Assembly: GCA_964389805.1 (NCBI GenBank)
Contig: CAYMFU010000287.1
Span: 1-19,924, forward strand
Source of the DNA: JAGTVG01 sp964389805
GTDB lineage: Bacteria > Bacteroidota > Bacteroidia > Cytophagales > Cyclobacteriaceae
Reading direction: 5' to 3'
Length of the DNA stretch: 19,924 nucleotides
The notes beneath the pieces were generated by a model, which did no database searches, had not been told where the DNA came from, and worked only from the letters and a program-made list of their open reading frames with translations. The translations under genes and the position numbers were made by a program. This document shows, one piece after another, positions 1 to 7,835 of the stretch; positions within the stretch are counted from its first letter, which is position 1, and each line of letters opens with the position of its first letter.

Positions 1-85
1 CAAATAACATATTTGGAGTGAAAATAGTTGCTCCGGCGGCAATTGCAGCAGAAGTCTTAATCATATTTCTTCTTTTCTGATCCAT
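1..85 (-). CDS. Start of a secreted protein with Tat-like signal peptide (partial)
   Basis: Only the first 28 codons are present; the gene runs off the left edge. The reading begins MDQKRRNMIKTSAAIAAGAT, which has a twin-arginine-like n-region (KRRNMIK) followed by an Ala/Gly-rich hydrophobic core. This pattern is typical of Bacteroidota secreted oxidoreductases, dehydratases or sugar-phosphate isomerase-like proteins, but the fold cannot be named from so little sequence. The ATG at 85-83 is the natural start because it places the RR pair at residues 5-6. The gene lies downstream of the secreted phosphatase/endonuclease pair on the same strand, separated by 181 bases that hold a possible promoter. 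Confidence 0.6.
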   Translation of the reverse strand, partial: MDQKRRNMIKTSAAIAAGATIFTPNMLF

Positions 86-163
86 GTTTACTCTTGATTT
101 TCTTTAAAAAAATTTATTCTCTAGATGTACAAACGGGTGACTAATCCCTGAACTTAATTAAAA

Positions 164-171
164 CAAAAATA
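164..171 (-). promoter_or_regulatory. Possible Bacteroidota -7 element for the left-edge gene
   Basis: On the minus strand this reads TATTTTTG, an exact match to TAnnTTTG. It lies about 79 bases upstream of the ATG at 85. No convincing -33 TTTG was found at the right distance, and the surrounding sequence is AT-rich, so a chance match is quite possible. Confidence 0.25.
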
Positions 172-266
172 ATTACAACAATACACGTCTAAATGATCCT
201 AAAACCATAAAAAACAGACAAAATTGGTATAATCTCCATATATACGGTATGATTGTTTAATTAACT

Positions 267-1868
267 TTATTTTATTTCAAAGACCGATACGACTGCAGCA
301 TGATCGGACGGGAACATAACCGGGTGATCATCTACAATTTTTGATTCCACCAGGCTTAATTTGCTACCCTGATAATATATATAATCTATACGGTCGCGCA
401 GACCATATTTATCGGATGAAGTTGCAGCCCGTGGCGTCCAGGTAAATCCGGGATCTTTGAGAGGATCGATATGAAGCTCCCTGAAACTATCAATAAATCC
501 TACATCAACCATTTCAACACTCACCGGCCAGTCAATTTCATATCCAGAATGAATTTCTTTTGTACGATTTGTCCAGTCAAGATGAGAGCCGCTATTGAAA
601 TCCCCAGACATTATAACAGGTACATTATCAGCCGTTTTAAGCAGTGGTACAATTTCAGATAAGATCTCTTTTATTTCGCTATGCCGGGTTTCTGATTCAG
701 CATTAATAATCTGTTTAGCTGATTTCCCTTCTTTCATGGAATTGGAATAGTCCGGGAGATAATGAAGCCATGTGTTCAAAAATACCAATTCTTCTCCATG
801 GCCTAAACGTATTCTTGCTCCTCCGAAATTAAATGGTTTAAAAGCCTGTATGGTTTCGATAATAGGGAACCTGCTTAATATAGAAAGATTAGAACTGATC
901 AGGTAATAATAGTATCCAAGGGAATCAGCAATTTCCTCTCCAGAACCATACGTTTCTATGAGCCCGATAATGTCTGCATTAGACGACCTGATGGTCTCTA
1001 TTACACGCTTCAGTCCAACTGCCTGACCATATCTATGCCCCCCATGCCATATATTCCATGCCATGATCTTAATTTGTGAAGGTGATTGTCCTTTAGCCCG
1101 GACCTCTTTTTGGGCAAATTGAGTGTAACTTGAGGAAACTTCCAGTGGGGATATAATTCGGTTCCATATCTTTACTTCATCAATATATCCATTAAATGCA
1201 TGCCATTGACCATAAGACCCATATTCCCATTTTTCATCCGTCCCACCAATTACCAGCCTTGAATCACTATCCAGGTCTCTTATTGCAGAGATATTGATTA
1301 TGGCTACATTCCTGCCATCAAAAAACAACCAGGCTTCTTGTTTCCGATGGTCCAAAGAAAACGACAACAGATGCCATTTACCATCGTTTATTTTTTGCCG
1401 TCCGGGCATTGGCATATATTCCATCCTGTTTCCGCCATCATTCAAAACCAGTGCCCAGGCTCCATTTTCCTGTGTAGTCATCTGCCAGCCTGATTTATCG
1501 GTTTCATCAGTAGTCATATTCCCGGCAATGGGTGTCCCCATTATTGCCCCTGGCACAGTTTTCACCCAAATCTGAAAAGAAAATGAGGTTGAAAGATCGT
1601 ATTTTGCAATAGAAGCAGCTTCAATTATGACCGGAGATCGCATGGAAGCATGTTCTGAAAGATCAAGAGCCTTTCCAGAAATGCCTTCCGAATACTTGGG
1701 ACGTTGAAGATCAGTTACGTAAACCGCATCTTCTTTATTAATCAATGGCTTTACAGCGATTTTTTCTGCCGGTTCCAAAGGCAGATACAAAACCGGTTCC
1801 TGGGCTGAACTATCCTGTATTACATTAAAATATAAAAGGGCAAAAACTAAAAAATATATATTCCGCAT
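267..1868 (-). CDS. Secreted LamG-like + endonuclease/exonuclease/phosphatase fusion protein
   Basis: A 533-residue exported protein. Residues 1-22 form a Sec signal peptide (ending SSAQ). Residues about 25-250 resemble a LamG/concanavalin-like beta-sandwich, with the stretches SFSFQIWVKT, GKWHLLSFSLD and FNGYIDEVKIWNR typical of such modules. Residues about 265-533 are an EEP-family hydrolase domain. Its metal and catalytic motifs are visible: N272 in MAWNIW, E305 in GLIE, GDFN at 422-425, DRIDYIYY from 492 and SDH at 521-523. The family hydrolyses phosphodiester bonds in nucleic acids, phospholipids or inositol phosphates; the substrate here is unknown. The LamG module probably binds carbohydrate or a surface ligand. 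It lies 7 bases after the metallophosphatase gene on the same strand, so the two are probably co-transcribed and may act together in scavenging phosphate or degrading extracellular phosphodiesters. Confidence 0.85.
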   Translation of the reverse strand: MRNIYFLVFALLYFNVIQDSSAQEPVLYLPLEPAEKIAVKPLINKEDAVYVTDLQRPKYSEGISGKALDLSEHASMRSPVIIEAASIAKYDLSTSFSFQIWVKTVPGAIMGTPIAGNMTTDETDKSGWQMTTQENGAWALVLNDGGNRMEYMPMPGRQKINDGKWHLLSFSLDHRKQEAWLFFDGRNVAIINISAIRDLDSDSRLVIGGTDEKWEYGSYGQWHAFNGYIDEVKIWNRIISPLEVSSSYTQFAQKEVRAKGQSPSQIKIMAWNIWHGGHRYGQAVGLKRVIETIRSSNADIIGLIETYGSGEEIADSLGYYYYLISSNLSILSRFPIIETIQAFKPFNFGGARIRLGHGEELVFLNTWLHYLPDYSNSMKEGKSAKQIINAESETRHSEIKEILSEIVPLLKTADNVPVIMSGDFNSGSHLDWTNRTKEIHSGYEIDWPVSVEMVDVGFIDSFRELHIDPLKDPGFTWTPRAATSSDKYGLRDRIDYIYYQGSKLSLVESKIVDDHPVMFPSDHAAVVSVFEIK

Positions 1869-1875
1869 AGCTTAA

Positions 1876-2871
1876 TCATTGATTTGAGAACTTAAAATTA
1901 AATCCAGATATCCTTGGCACGATGGGGTCGTTAGCTGCTGTTTCCGGGCCGTCCATTTCATCTGGTCCAGGGCCTACAAACTCTGTGGATTTTGGTTCCA
2001 AGGATAAAAATCCGGTTGGATCAATTTCAACAAAAGTAAATAAAGGATCTTTATACGGAATAGTGTATTTAATCCAGGGATACTTTTCGTCTATTTCCTT
2101 ACTGTAACGTACATATTGAAAATCATCGCCAACCCACCGGTATGATGCACTATTGATTTGAATATAATAGATATCATTTATTTCGGTCATATAATCTGTG
2201 TGGTGATGCCCGCTGAAACAGGCAACAACTTTATTATTACCTTCTGATTTATTGGCTTCCTCAAGGATTTGCCTCATTTCCAGGAAATTGGTTACCCCTC
2301 CTTCTTCATTTTCAATTGTTTGATGTGAAAAAACAAATGTATTCAAATCAGTTTTTTCAAGATCCTGGCGTAGCCATTCCTGTTGTTCACTATTAATAAA
2401 CCGGTTGTACCCAGACCATGGCTTGGGATTAGGATCATTACCATCCAGAATCACAAAATGAGATCCATTATGATCGAAGGAATAATATCTTTTTTTCATC
2501 CCCCAGAATTCCATGGTTTCTTCCCTGGAAAATCCTCCATCCATATCGTGATTGCCAAGAATATGGTAAGATGGCCCGTTATAATTCCCATAGATATCCA
2601 GTAATTCTTTATTCTGTTTTTTAGGAATACAGAAATCTCCCATTTGTATGATAAAATCAGCTCCGGTTGCATTGGCTTGCCGGATAAAACTTATCAGTCT
2701 TTCTTTTCCATCATGCATAATATCATGATGAAGATCAGCGATAAGACCAATCCTTAATTTATTTGATGGTGGCTCTTGTCCTTTTGAATTTGTCCATGGT
2801 AGAACAATGGCACCGCTGATACATAGAGATTGATAAATAAATTCTCGTCGATTTATATCTTTTTTTCCCAT
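1876..2871 (-). CDS. Tat-exported calcineurin-like metallophosphoesterase
   Basis: A 331-residue secreted phosphoesterase. The N-terminus (residues 5-27) has a clear twin-arginine motif, NRREFIY, and then a hydrophobic stretch, so it is probably exported folded. The dinuclear-metal motifs appear in order: D46-L-H48 in IADLHHD, GDF at 78-80 (D79), GNHD at 106-109, H183 in FSHQ, and GHHH at 221-224. These define the calcineurin-like family (phosphodiesterases and phosphomonoesterases, including purple acid phosphatase-like and 3',5'-cAMP phosphodiesterase-like branches). The C-terminus (about 285-331) is rich in Pro, Gly and Asp and is probably an extended tail. The gene is the first of a two-gene unit with the LamG-EEP protein. 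The substrate cannot be read from the sequence. Confidence 0.88.
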   Translation of the reverse strand: MGKKDINRREFIYQSLCISGAIVLPWTNSKGQEPPSNKLRIGLIADLHHDIMHDGKERLISFIRQANATGADFIIQMGDFCIPKKQNKELLDIYGNYNGPSYHILGNHDMDGGFSREETMEFWGMKKRYYSFDHNGSHFVILDGNDPNPKPWSGYNRFINSEQQEWLRQDLEKTDLNTFVFSHQTIENEEGGVTNFLEMRQILEEANKSEGNNKVVACFSGHHHTDYMTEINDIYYIQINSASYRWVGDDFQYVRYSKEIDEKYPWIKYTIPYKDPLFTFVEIDPTGFLSLEPKSTEFVGPGPDEMDGPETAANDPIVPRISGFNFKFSNQ

Positions 2872-3207
2872 GATAAATTATTTAACTAACAGGGCATTGA
2901 AATGATAAACACGGCAATTAATATGAAATAAGTCTTGCTTACTGAACAAAGCTTATTCCAAAACTGCAATCTAACTTAAAAATAATAATAAAATTTCCTT
3001 ATGTTTTAGATAAATCTAATTATTATAATCAAAAAAAAGTGAGATGATTTTTATCTGAATATATTCAAATTTTGGTTAATAAGGGACCTGATAACTTTCA
3101 ATATTCGGATTTGTCAAAAAAGTTGAACTTTGCTTATAAAAAAGTAATTCTATATATTTATTCCGTAATCACAAATATTTGTAAACACATCCTAAAAATA
3201 CAAACCC

Positions 3208-3225
3208 TTATGATTGAGATCATAT
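3208..3225. promoter_or_regulatory. FNR/CRP-type operator upstream of the fasciclin gene
   Basis: The sequence TTATGATTGAGATCATAT is an inverted repeat (7-4-7 with one mismatch at the outer base) containing the FNR-like core TGAT-N4-ATCA. It differs at one base only from the reverse complement of the perfect palindrome at 10394-10411 in front of the nos operon, and even the 4-base spacer is the same. It lies 21 bases before a -7-like element, which would place its centre at about -42 from the start of transcription, the position from which CRP/FNR proteins activate as class II regulators. Confidence 0.65.
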
Positions 3226-3246
3226 TTATCAATCATATCAAATGAA

Positions 3247-3254
3247 TATCTTGG
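3247..3254 (+). promoter_or_regulatory. Probable -7 element of the fasciclin gene
   Basis: TATCTTGG matches the Bacteroidota -7 consensus TAnnTTTG at five of six defined bases. It lies 21 bases downstream of the operator at 3208-3225 and 31 bases before the chosen ATG. No good -33 box was seen, as is common at activator-dependent promoters. Confidence 0.35.
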
Positions 3255-3285
3255 GGCAATAATTTTCAATTTAAATCTCAATAAA

Positions 3286-3846
3286 ATGAAACAACTGAAT
3301 AGCTTAATTTTTATCACACTGATCACTTTTTTATTCACAGCATGTGGAGGAGGAGAAGACAGCAACAAAGAATCATCCAGTTCAGCCGGGGCTGAAATCA
3401 AAGGAGGGCAGGCTTCCGTTCAGGACGATCTTTCAGCAAAAAATATTGTTCAGATCGCAGCCGGTTCGGAAGATCACACAACACTTGTGACAGCGATAAT
3501 GGCTGCGGGAATGGCTGATGTCCTGGCAAATCCAGGACCTTTGACCGTTTTTGCACCGACAAATGAAGCTTTCGCCAAATTACCGGATGGAACTGTCGAA
3601 AATTTACTAAAGCCAGAAAGCAAAAAAACATTGATGAGGATCATAACTCATCATGCGACACCTGGCACTTATACGATCGAGGATTTAGAAGACGGTATGA
3701 TGTTGGGACAAGCTACTGGTGTAAATATTAATGTTGAAGTGATCGATGATGTATATTATGTAGGCGGTGCTAAGATTTTGGGTTCAGTTGATGCTTCGAA
3801 TGGTGTTGTTCATGTGATTGATGCGGTATTGCTCCCACCGGAGTAA
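3286..3846 (+). CDS. Fasciclin (FAS1) domain lipoprotein
   Basis: A 186-residue lipoprotein. The start at 3286 (MKQLNSLIF) is chosen over an upstream TTG at 3214 because it opens directly into a signal peptide with lipobox FTAC (Cys20) followed by GGG, whereas the longer reading would overlap the operator. After a Ser/Gly/Ala-rich linker, residues about 50-186 form one FAS1 domain, with the H1-type motif TVFAPTNEAF near residues 87-96 and the H2-type motif GVVHVIDAVL near 173-182. FAS1 domains mediate adhesion or protein/glycan interactions. The gene stands alone, with its own terminator downstream and an operator almost identical to that of the nos operon upstream, so it is probably expressed under the same low-oxygen or nitrogen-oxide conditions. 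Its role there is unknown. Confidence 0.9.
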   Translation: MKQLNSLIFITLITFLFTACGGGEDSNKESSSSAGAEIKGGQASVQDDLSAKNIVQIAAGSEDHTTLVTAIMAAGMADVLANPGPLTVFAPTNEAFAKLPDGTVENLLKPESKKTLMRIITHHATPGTYTIEDLEDGMMLGQATGVNINVEVIDDVYYVGGAKILGSVDASNGVVHVIDAVLLPPE

Positions 3847-3878
3847 TAGGGATAAAATCATATAAAGAGACCTATCAT

Positions 3879-3909
3879 ATCCCATGGCAAGTAGCTGTGG
3901 GATTTTTTT
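3879..3909 (+). terminator. Rho-independent terminator after the fasciclin gene
   Basis: ATCCCA and TGGGAT form the outer stem, with an inner GC/GC pair beyond a two-base mismatch. A run of seven T follows at once. It begins 32 bases after the stop codon. Confidence 0.75.
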
Positions 3910-3940
3910 ATTATGACGCTTTCAATCTAAGTCAAATGTT

Positions 3941-3962
3941 AAAAAGAGGCTCAGATAGCTTC
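3941..3962 (-). terminator. Weak candidate terminator after nosY
   Basis: On the minus strand GAAGCT and AGCCTC can form a short stem with one A-C mismatch directly after the nosY stop, followed by five T. The stem is poor, so this is only a candidate end of the nos operon. Confidence 0.3.
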
Positions 3963-4745
3963 TTAAAAATCTTTTTTAGCACTTCTTCTGATTATAAAGA
4001 AAACGGGCCAAACGGTCCAAACGATTAGGGCCGAAATTGATATTAGCATACCAGAACCGGTGCCAAAAAATTTATTAAAAACAGCACCTGTATAGCCCAT
4101 TAATGCTGAAATATCCAGTTCAAGCATGATGAGGATCCTGCTTAAATCAACCGGATTAAGTAGCGATAATATAATAGCAAATTTCTCAATGGGATATGAT
4201 TGCAAGAATAACAACAGAAGTAAAAACACGCCATCATAGATAAAAACCATAAAAAGCCAAAGCAAGATGGCCATTCCAAAGCCTTTTAACCTATTTTCAT
4301 TAATCAGGGCTATATAAAATGATAATGCGGTAAAAATAAATGTGAGGAAGACTCCTGACATCAACAAGATCAGCAAACTTCTGATCTGTCCGGTAAAAGC
4401 TATTCCATAAATGACAAATGGCATACCCATCCCAAGAATTAGACTCAGTGAAAGAGAAAGACTGATGCCCAAATACAAGCCCATGAATAATTTTTTTCTT
4501 TGAATCGGTTGTGCCAGTAAAAGCTCGATAAACTCCCTTGAATTATAAAAATTCATAATGCCAAATATGGTCCCTATCAAAGGAGTAAGAATAAAGGTAA
4601 TGTTCATTAGGCTGACTATGGCTTTTGAAACGTCATTGCTTAAATACAGCAATATCATCCCTGAAATAAAATAGAATAGGAAATAGATGATGCTCCATCT
4701 ACTTCTGATCAAATCAAAGAAGCTATATTTAAGAATCTTTCTCAT
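3963..4745 (-). CDS. nosY: NosY, membrane permease of the NosFY ABC transporter
   Basis: A 260-residue polytopic membrane protein with about six hydrophobic segments (near residues 17-36, 44-66, 91-117, 122-147, 157-182 and 233-253). Sequence signs of the NosY/ABC-2 permease family include REFIELLLAQP (about 70-80) and the loop LNPVDLSRI (about 196-204). With the ATPase NosF it forms a transporter in the inner membrane that works with periplasmic NosD to supply sulfur and/or copper for assembly of the tetranuclear CuZ centre of N2O reductase. Its start codon overlaps the end of nosF by 17 bases, indicating translational coupling. It is the last gene of the nos operon. Confidence 0.93.
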   Translation of the reverse strand: MRKILKYSFFDLIRSRWSIIYFLFYFISGMILLYLSNDVSKAIVSLMNITFILTPLIGTIFGIMNFYNSREFIELLLAQPIQRKKLFMGLYLGISLSLSLSLILGMGMPFVIYGIAFTGQIRSLLILLMSGVFLTFIFTALSFYIALINENRLKGFGMAILLWLFMVFIYDGVFLLLLLFLQSYPIEKFAIILSLLNPVDLSRILIMLELDISALMGYTGAVFNKFFGTGSGMLISISALIVWTVWPVFFIIRRSAKKDF

Positions 4746-5445
4746 TCTCCTTTTCTAAGATATTAGCAATAGCTTTTTCAAGGCTTTTTTCTTTTTCAGC
4801 CTTCAGCATTTGTGCAAAGGTACCCTCGAAATAGATCTTCCCTTCCAGTAAAAAGATCAGTTCATCCGCCATCTCTTCAACGAGGCTCATTATATGGGTA
4901 GTGACTAAAAATGTCTTACCTTCTTCCTTTTCTCTTATGATCAATTCTTTCAATCTGATTAGCGCAATTGGATCAAGTCCAGCGGTAGGTTCATCCAGAA
5001 TATACAATGGACAGTTGAACATGAATGTCAGAACAATGTTTACTTTTTGCCTTGTACCCCCGGAAAGTTGCCGGAGTTTTTTATTCAAGAAATCTTTAAG
5101 ATCAAATTGATCAATCAGATCATTATAGTTGCCTTTTTCATTTCTTACTTCTTCAATGAGCTTGAAAATTTCGAAAACCTTTAAATTCTCTGGAAACCTG
5201 GCAATCTGAGGAAGATACCCAATTTCTTTTCTATACATGTAGTCATTTAAAATCACTTTACCGTTAACAAGAATTTCACCACTTGATGGCAGGACTAAGC
5301 CCAGAATAGATTTTATCAATGTCGTCTTTCCGGAACCATTCGGACCCAATACTGCCGTGATCTTTCCCCGGGATAGGGAAAAGTCAAATCCCTTTAACAC
5401 TTCCAGTTTGCCGAAACTCTTCCGGATTCCTTTTATTTCAATCAT
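4729..5445 (-). CDS. nosF: NosF, ATPase of the NosFY ABC transporter
   Basis: A 238-residue ABC ATPase. The Walker A motif GPNGSGKT is at residues 34-41, the signature LSGGTRQKV is near 128-136, and Walker B with its glutamate (YILDEPTAGLDP) is near 147-158, followed by the switch histidine in VTTH. Its length is normal for an unfused ABC ATPase. It energises NosY in the cytoplasm for CuZ maturation of N2O reductase. The gene overlaps nosD by 8 bases upstream and nosY by 17 bases downstream, so the three are tightly coupled. Assignment as NosF rather than a general ABC-2 exporter ATPase rests mainly on this context. Confidence 0.94.
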   Translation of the reverse strand: MIEIKGIRKSFGKLEVLKGFDFSLSRGKITAVLGPNGSGKTTLIKSILGLVLPSSGEILVNGKVILNDYMYRKEIGYLPQIARFPENLKVFEIFKLIEEVRNEKGNYNDLIDQFDLKDFLNKKLRQLSGGTRQKVNIVLTFMFNCPLYILDEPTAGLDPIALIRLKELIIREKEEGKTFLVTTHIMSLVEEMADELIFLLEGKIYFEGTFAQMLKAEKEKSLEKAIANILEKENEKDS

Positions 5446-6685
5446 AAATATTCAGCTTCATCCTTGGCCGATCATCCGATAGTGATTGTGGAGTCAGGAC
5501 GGGCGCGACCCTTTCTGCAATATTAAGCATATCTATGAAAAAACTTCGTAAAAGGATAATTGATTCAGGTACTTTAGATATCAGATAGGAAAATAAACGG
5601 ACTGGTCTGTGGGGTACATCCCCTATTCCATCTTTGTCAAGGTCATACCCGGAATATTGGTCCCAGTAATTGTCATGAAAATCATTGGTGTTTCTTTTCC
5701 CATTTGTCGTAAGGTCAAAAGTATTCGAAATAAAGTTATTATAGGCTATTTCGTTATCCATACAACTACTGAAGATATTCATGGCCCAACCATTTCCTCT
5801 AAATTCGTTATTCAGGATCTTTATGCGGTTAGATCCGTCCGCAAAAATCCCGATGGTGTTGTTCCGAAAGACATTCCCTGATAACTCACCATCATAGATC
5901 TCCTTAAAAAGCAGACCATAATTGGAGGATCCCCAATTATCAATAAAATGGTTGTCTTTCATAATAATGTGATCTGAAAACATAACAGCCACGCCTGTAC
6001 CATTGTTTTTAAAGACATTCCCAATATAATTGTCATGATTGGAAAACATAAAATGCAATCCATATCTGATGTTTCCTTCACTTACATTATTAATAATTTT
6101 ACTTGATTCAACAAATTCAAAATATATCCCATCCCGATGCCCGCTGATCTGGTTATTTTCAATCAATATATTCTCGCAATACCAGAGGTGTATTCCATTC
6201 CCTGAATTCACTTCATTCTCCGCTTTACTTTTAAGGCGGTTATTTTTCAATATTATGTTGTTTGATTTTTTCAGGTATATGCCGAAATATGTATCCAGCA
6301 ATACATTATCCTCAAGAATACAATAGTCTTTATTATCAATTTTAATTCCTGCCCAGTCTTTTATAAAAGAGAAACCAACATTTTGTACCTGAAAGCCTTT
6401 AAAGAGAACGCTATCGGACATTATAGTAATAATTTCAGCCTGATGGTTACCATCAATAACCGGAAGGTTTTGACCTATTAAATATAGAGGCTTTGTTATT
6501 TGTATATTATATTCAAGGTAAATCCCTTCATGAACCAAAATGGTATCATAAGGAGAAGCCATATCTATTGCCTTTTGAATGGAGGAAGTTGGGCCGTCCA
6601 TACTTACATGGATAGTAGAAGAAACAGCAAATTGATTTACAATAAGCCATATCAATCCACTCAGAAGCATGCCCTTAACAATCAT
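5438..6685 (-). CDS. nosD: NosD, periplasmic CuZ assembly protein
   Basis: A 415-residue protein with an N-terminal signal peptide (about residues 1-23) and then a right-handed parallel beta-helix of repeated Asn-rich coils, seen as recurring units such as LKNNRL, IENNQISGHRDGIYF, GNVFKNNGTGVAV and LSGNVFRNNTIGIF. This is the carbohydrate-binding/sugar hydrolase (CASH)-type repeat fold typical of NosD. The conserved region near the end, with NDFHDNYWDQYSGYDLDKDG and GDVPHRPV, is a family hallmark. The protein acts in the periplasm with NosFY and delivers components for the CuZ site. It lies 11 bases after nosL and overlaps nosF. Confidence 0.95.
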   Translation of the reverse strand: MIVKGMLLSGLIWLIVNQFAVSSTIHVSMDGPTSSIQKAIDMASPYDTILVHEGIYLEYNIQITKPLYLIGQNLPVIDGNHQAEIITIMSDSVLFKGFQVQNVGFSFIKDWAGIKIDNKDYCILEDNVLLDTYFGIYLKKSNNIILKNNRLKSKAENEVNSGNGIHLWYCENILIENNQISGHRDGIYFEFVESSKIINNVSEGNIRYGLHFMFSNHDNYIGNVFKNNGTGVAVMFSDHIIMKDNHFIDNWGSSNYGLLFKEIYDGELSGNVFRNNTIGIFADGSNRIKILNNEFRGNGWAMNIFSSCMDNEIAYNNFISNTFDLTTNGKRNTNDFHDNYWDQYSGYDLDKDGIGDVPHRPVRLFSYLISKVPESIILLRSFFIDMLNIAERVAPVLTPQSLSDDRPRMKLNIYD

Positions 6686-6696
6686 AAAGTTCTATT

Positions 6697-7152
6697 TTAC
6701 TTTTTGAATTCTCTTCTCAGATTGGCCCAATCCAGTACGGTCCCGGAATTCTCTTCCTGGTTCCTGGTAGCCAATGCAGTATCCTTAAACGGATTTATGA
6801 ACATACCCATAGGGCTTGGCATATTTTTACTTTTCAGGAATATGCATTCATGAACGTCGACCAATTCACCTGGTGCATCCAGCGTATTGGTCAAAATATA
6901 CTTGAGTTCTGATTCATCTTCTATTCTGTCGTCCAGATAATTAACCATACATTCAACTGCATCAAATTTGTAAACCTTCCCTTTACGAGTTACGATCTCA
7001 GATCCGAATCGCTGGTCGACAATCGACATCCTGCAGAACTCACACATATCCGCACCATAAATTATAGGTTGACTTTCCGGATTGCATGCCAACAATAATA
7101 GAACCAATAGTATTGTATAAATGTTCAAATATCTACTCACACCTTGAGCCAT
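6697..7152 (-). CDS. nosL: NosL, copper-chaperone lipoprotein
   Basis: A 151-residue lipoprotein with a signal peptide and lipobox LLLAC (Cys23). The Cu(I)-binding segment MCEFCRM follows about 15 residues later, and the region GKVYKFDAVECMVNYL is characteristic of NosL. NosL binds Cu(I) and supplies it to N2O reductase through the NosDFY complex. The start codon shares one base with the stop of the preceding membrane-protein gene (TAATG), which indicates translational coupling. Confidence 0.95.
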   Translation of the reverse strand: MAQGVSRYLNIYTILLVLLLLACNPESQPIIYGADMCEFCRMSIVDQRFGSEIVTRKGKVYKFDAVECMVNYLDDRIEDESELKYILTNTLDAPGELVDVHECIFLKSKNMPSPMGMFINPFKDTALATRNQEENSGTVLDWANLRREFKK

Positions 7153-7733
7153 TAAGCACCTTTTGCACCTTTACCTTTAAGATAAAAAGACAGAAATGAA
7201 GAAATCAATGGAATAGCGATAAATATTGCTCCAAAATATGGATAAGATATCGCATTGAAATTTAAAAGCATTTTCGATCCAATAAGTGGTGGCTGATAGG
7301 CTTGTCCGGGTACTTTTATGGGGGCATCATCAGAAAGGTTATGACCATAATCGTACTCCCAAAGGTAGAAATCATATATACCAAGAGCGCCCAGGATCAA
7401 TAATATAATTCCCCATGTAATCCAAAGTTTCCTGTTATTGATAAATCCAAAAATGATCCCCAGAATTGACATGCCAATAATAACCATAGGGAAAAATTTT
7501 AGCTCAGGAATTGATTCCGGCTCTATCATTTTCATTCCTACATAATGGTTAAGGATATTTATATTTTGTAATGTTCCCGGTTCATCGCCACCCAACTTAT
7601 TGACCCAGATATACATCGTCACTCCTTTAGGATATTGTGGTGCTTCAAGCGTTATTCTCCAGATCGGAGATAGAAAGGTCCCTAAGAGTGCTACTGCCCC
7701 AATAATAAATATGATCTTTGGAAGATTCCGCAT
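7152..7733 (-). CDS. Nos-cluster membrane protein (NosB-like)
   Basis: A 193-residue membrane protein with about four hydrophobic segments (near 7-27, 81-97, 104-123 and 161-183). A periplasmic loop follows the first segment (YIWVNKLGGDEPG, NILNHYVGMKMI) and another precedes the last one (KVPGQAYQPPLIG, FNAISYPYFG). No enzymatic motif is visible. Proteins of this size and topology occupy this position between nosZ and nosL or nosD in clade II nos clusters, and it may correspond to NosB of Wolinella, although I cannot verify homology. It probably helps in NosZ maturation or electron/copper supply at the membrane. It is coupled to nosL by a one-base overlap and separated from nosZ by 102 bases with a hairpin. 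Confidence 0.8.
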   Translation of the reverse strand: MRNLPKIIFIIGAVALLGTFLSPIWRITLEAPQYPKGVTMYIWVNKLGGDEPGTLQNINILNHYVGMKMIEPESIPELKFFPMVIIGMSILGIIFGFINNRKLWITWGIILLILGALGIYDFYLWEYDYGHNLSDDAPIKVPGQAYQPPLIGSKMLLNFNAISYPYFGAIFIAIPLISSFLSFYLKGKGAKGA

Positions 7734-7753
7734 TAGTAATTGTTGGTTAATAG

Positions 7754-7804
7754 TTAAAAAATAAATTTAAAACAGGCATCAAAGCTATATAGCAATGATG
7801 CCTG
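7754..7804 (-). terminator. Hairpin with U-rich tail between nosZ and the maturation genes
   Basis: CAGGCATCA and TGATGCCTG form a perfect 9-base stem (7773-7781 with 7796-7804) around a loop that itself contains the palindrome GCTATATAGC. On the minus strand the stem is followed by TTTTAAATTTATTTTTT. It starts 31 bases after the nosZ stop. It probably acts as a partial terminator or mRNA-stabilising end, giving more cytochrome c/nosZ transcript than maturation-gene transcript. Confidence 0.75.
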
Positions 7805-7835
7805 AAATTTCAAAGGTTATAAATACTATTTATTC

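Larger units (their letters stand above)
2872..3285. other. Gene-poor intergenic stretch with divergent promoters
   Basis: These 414 very AT-rich bases separate the divergent phosphatase and fasciclin genes, and no coding sequence is evident. They contain a perfect 12-base palindrome, ACAAATATTTGT (3171-3182), 25 bases before the FNR-like operator at 3208-3225, and a -7-like element at 3247-3254. A degenerate minus-strand element near 2947-2955 might serve the phosphatase gene. Nothing else is recognisable. Confidence 0.6.

Noticed and set aside
3171..3182. Palindrome ACAAATATTTGT as a second operator
   Set aside because: It is purely AT-rich apart from its ends, occurs in an AT-rich stretch and has no second copy that I could see, so chance is likely.
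3214..3285. Upstream TTG start extending the fasciclin protein by 24 residues
   Set aside because: It would place the signal peptide internally and overlap the operator; the ATG at 3286 opens directly into a lipoprotein signal.
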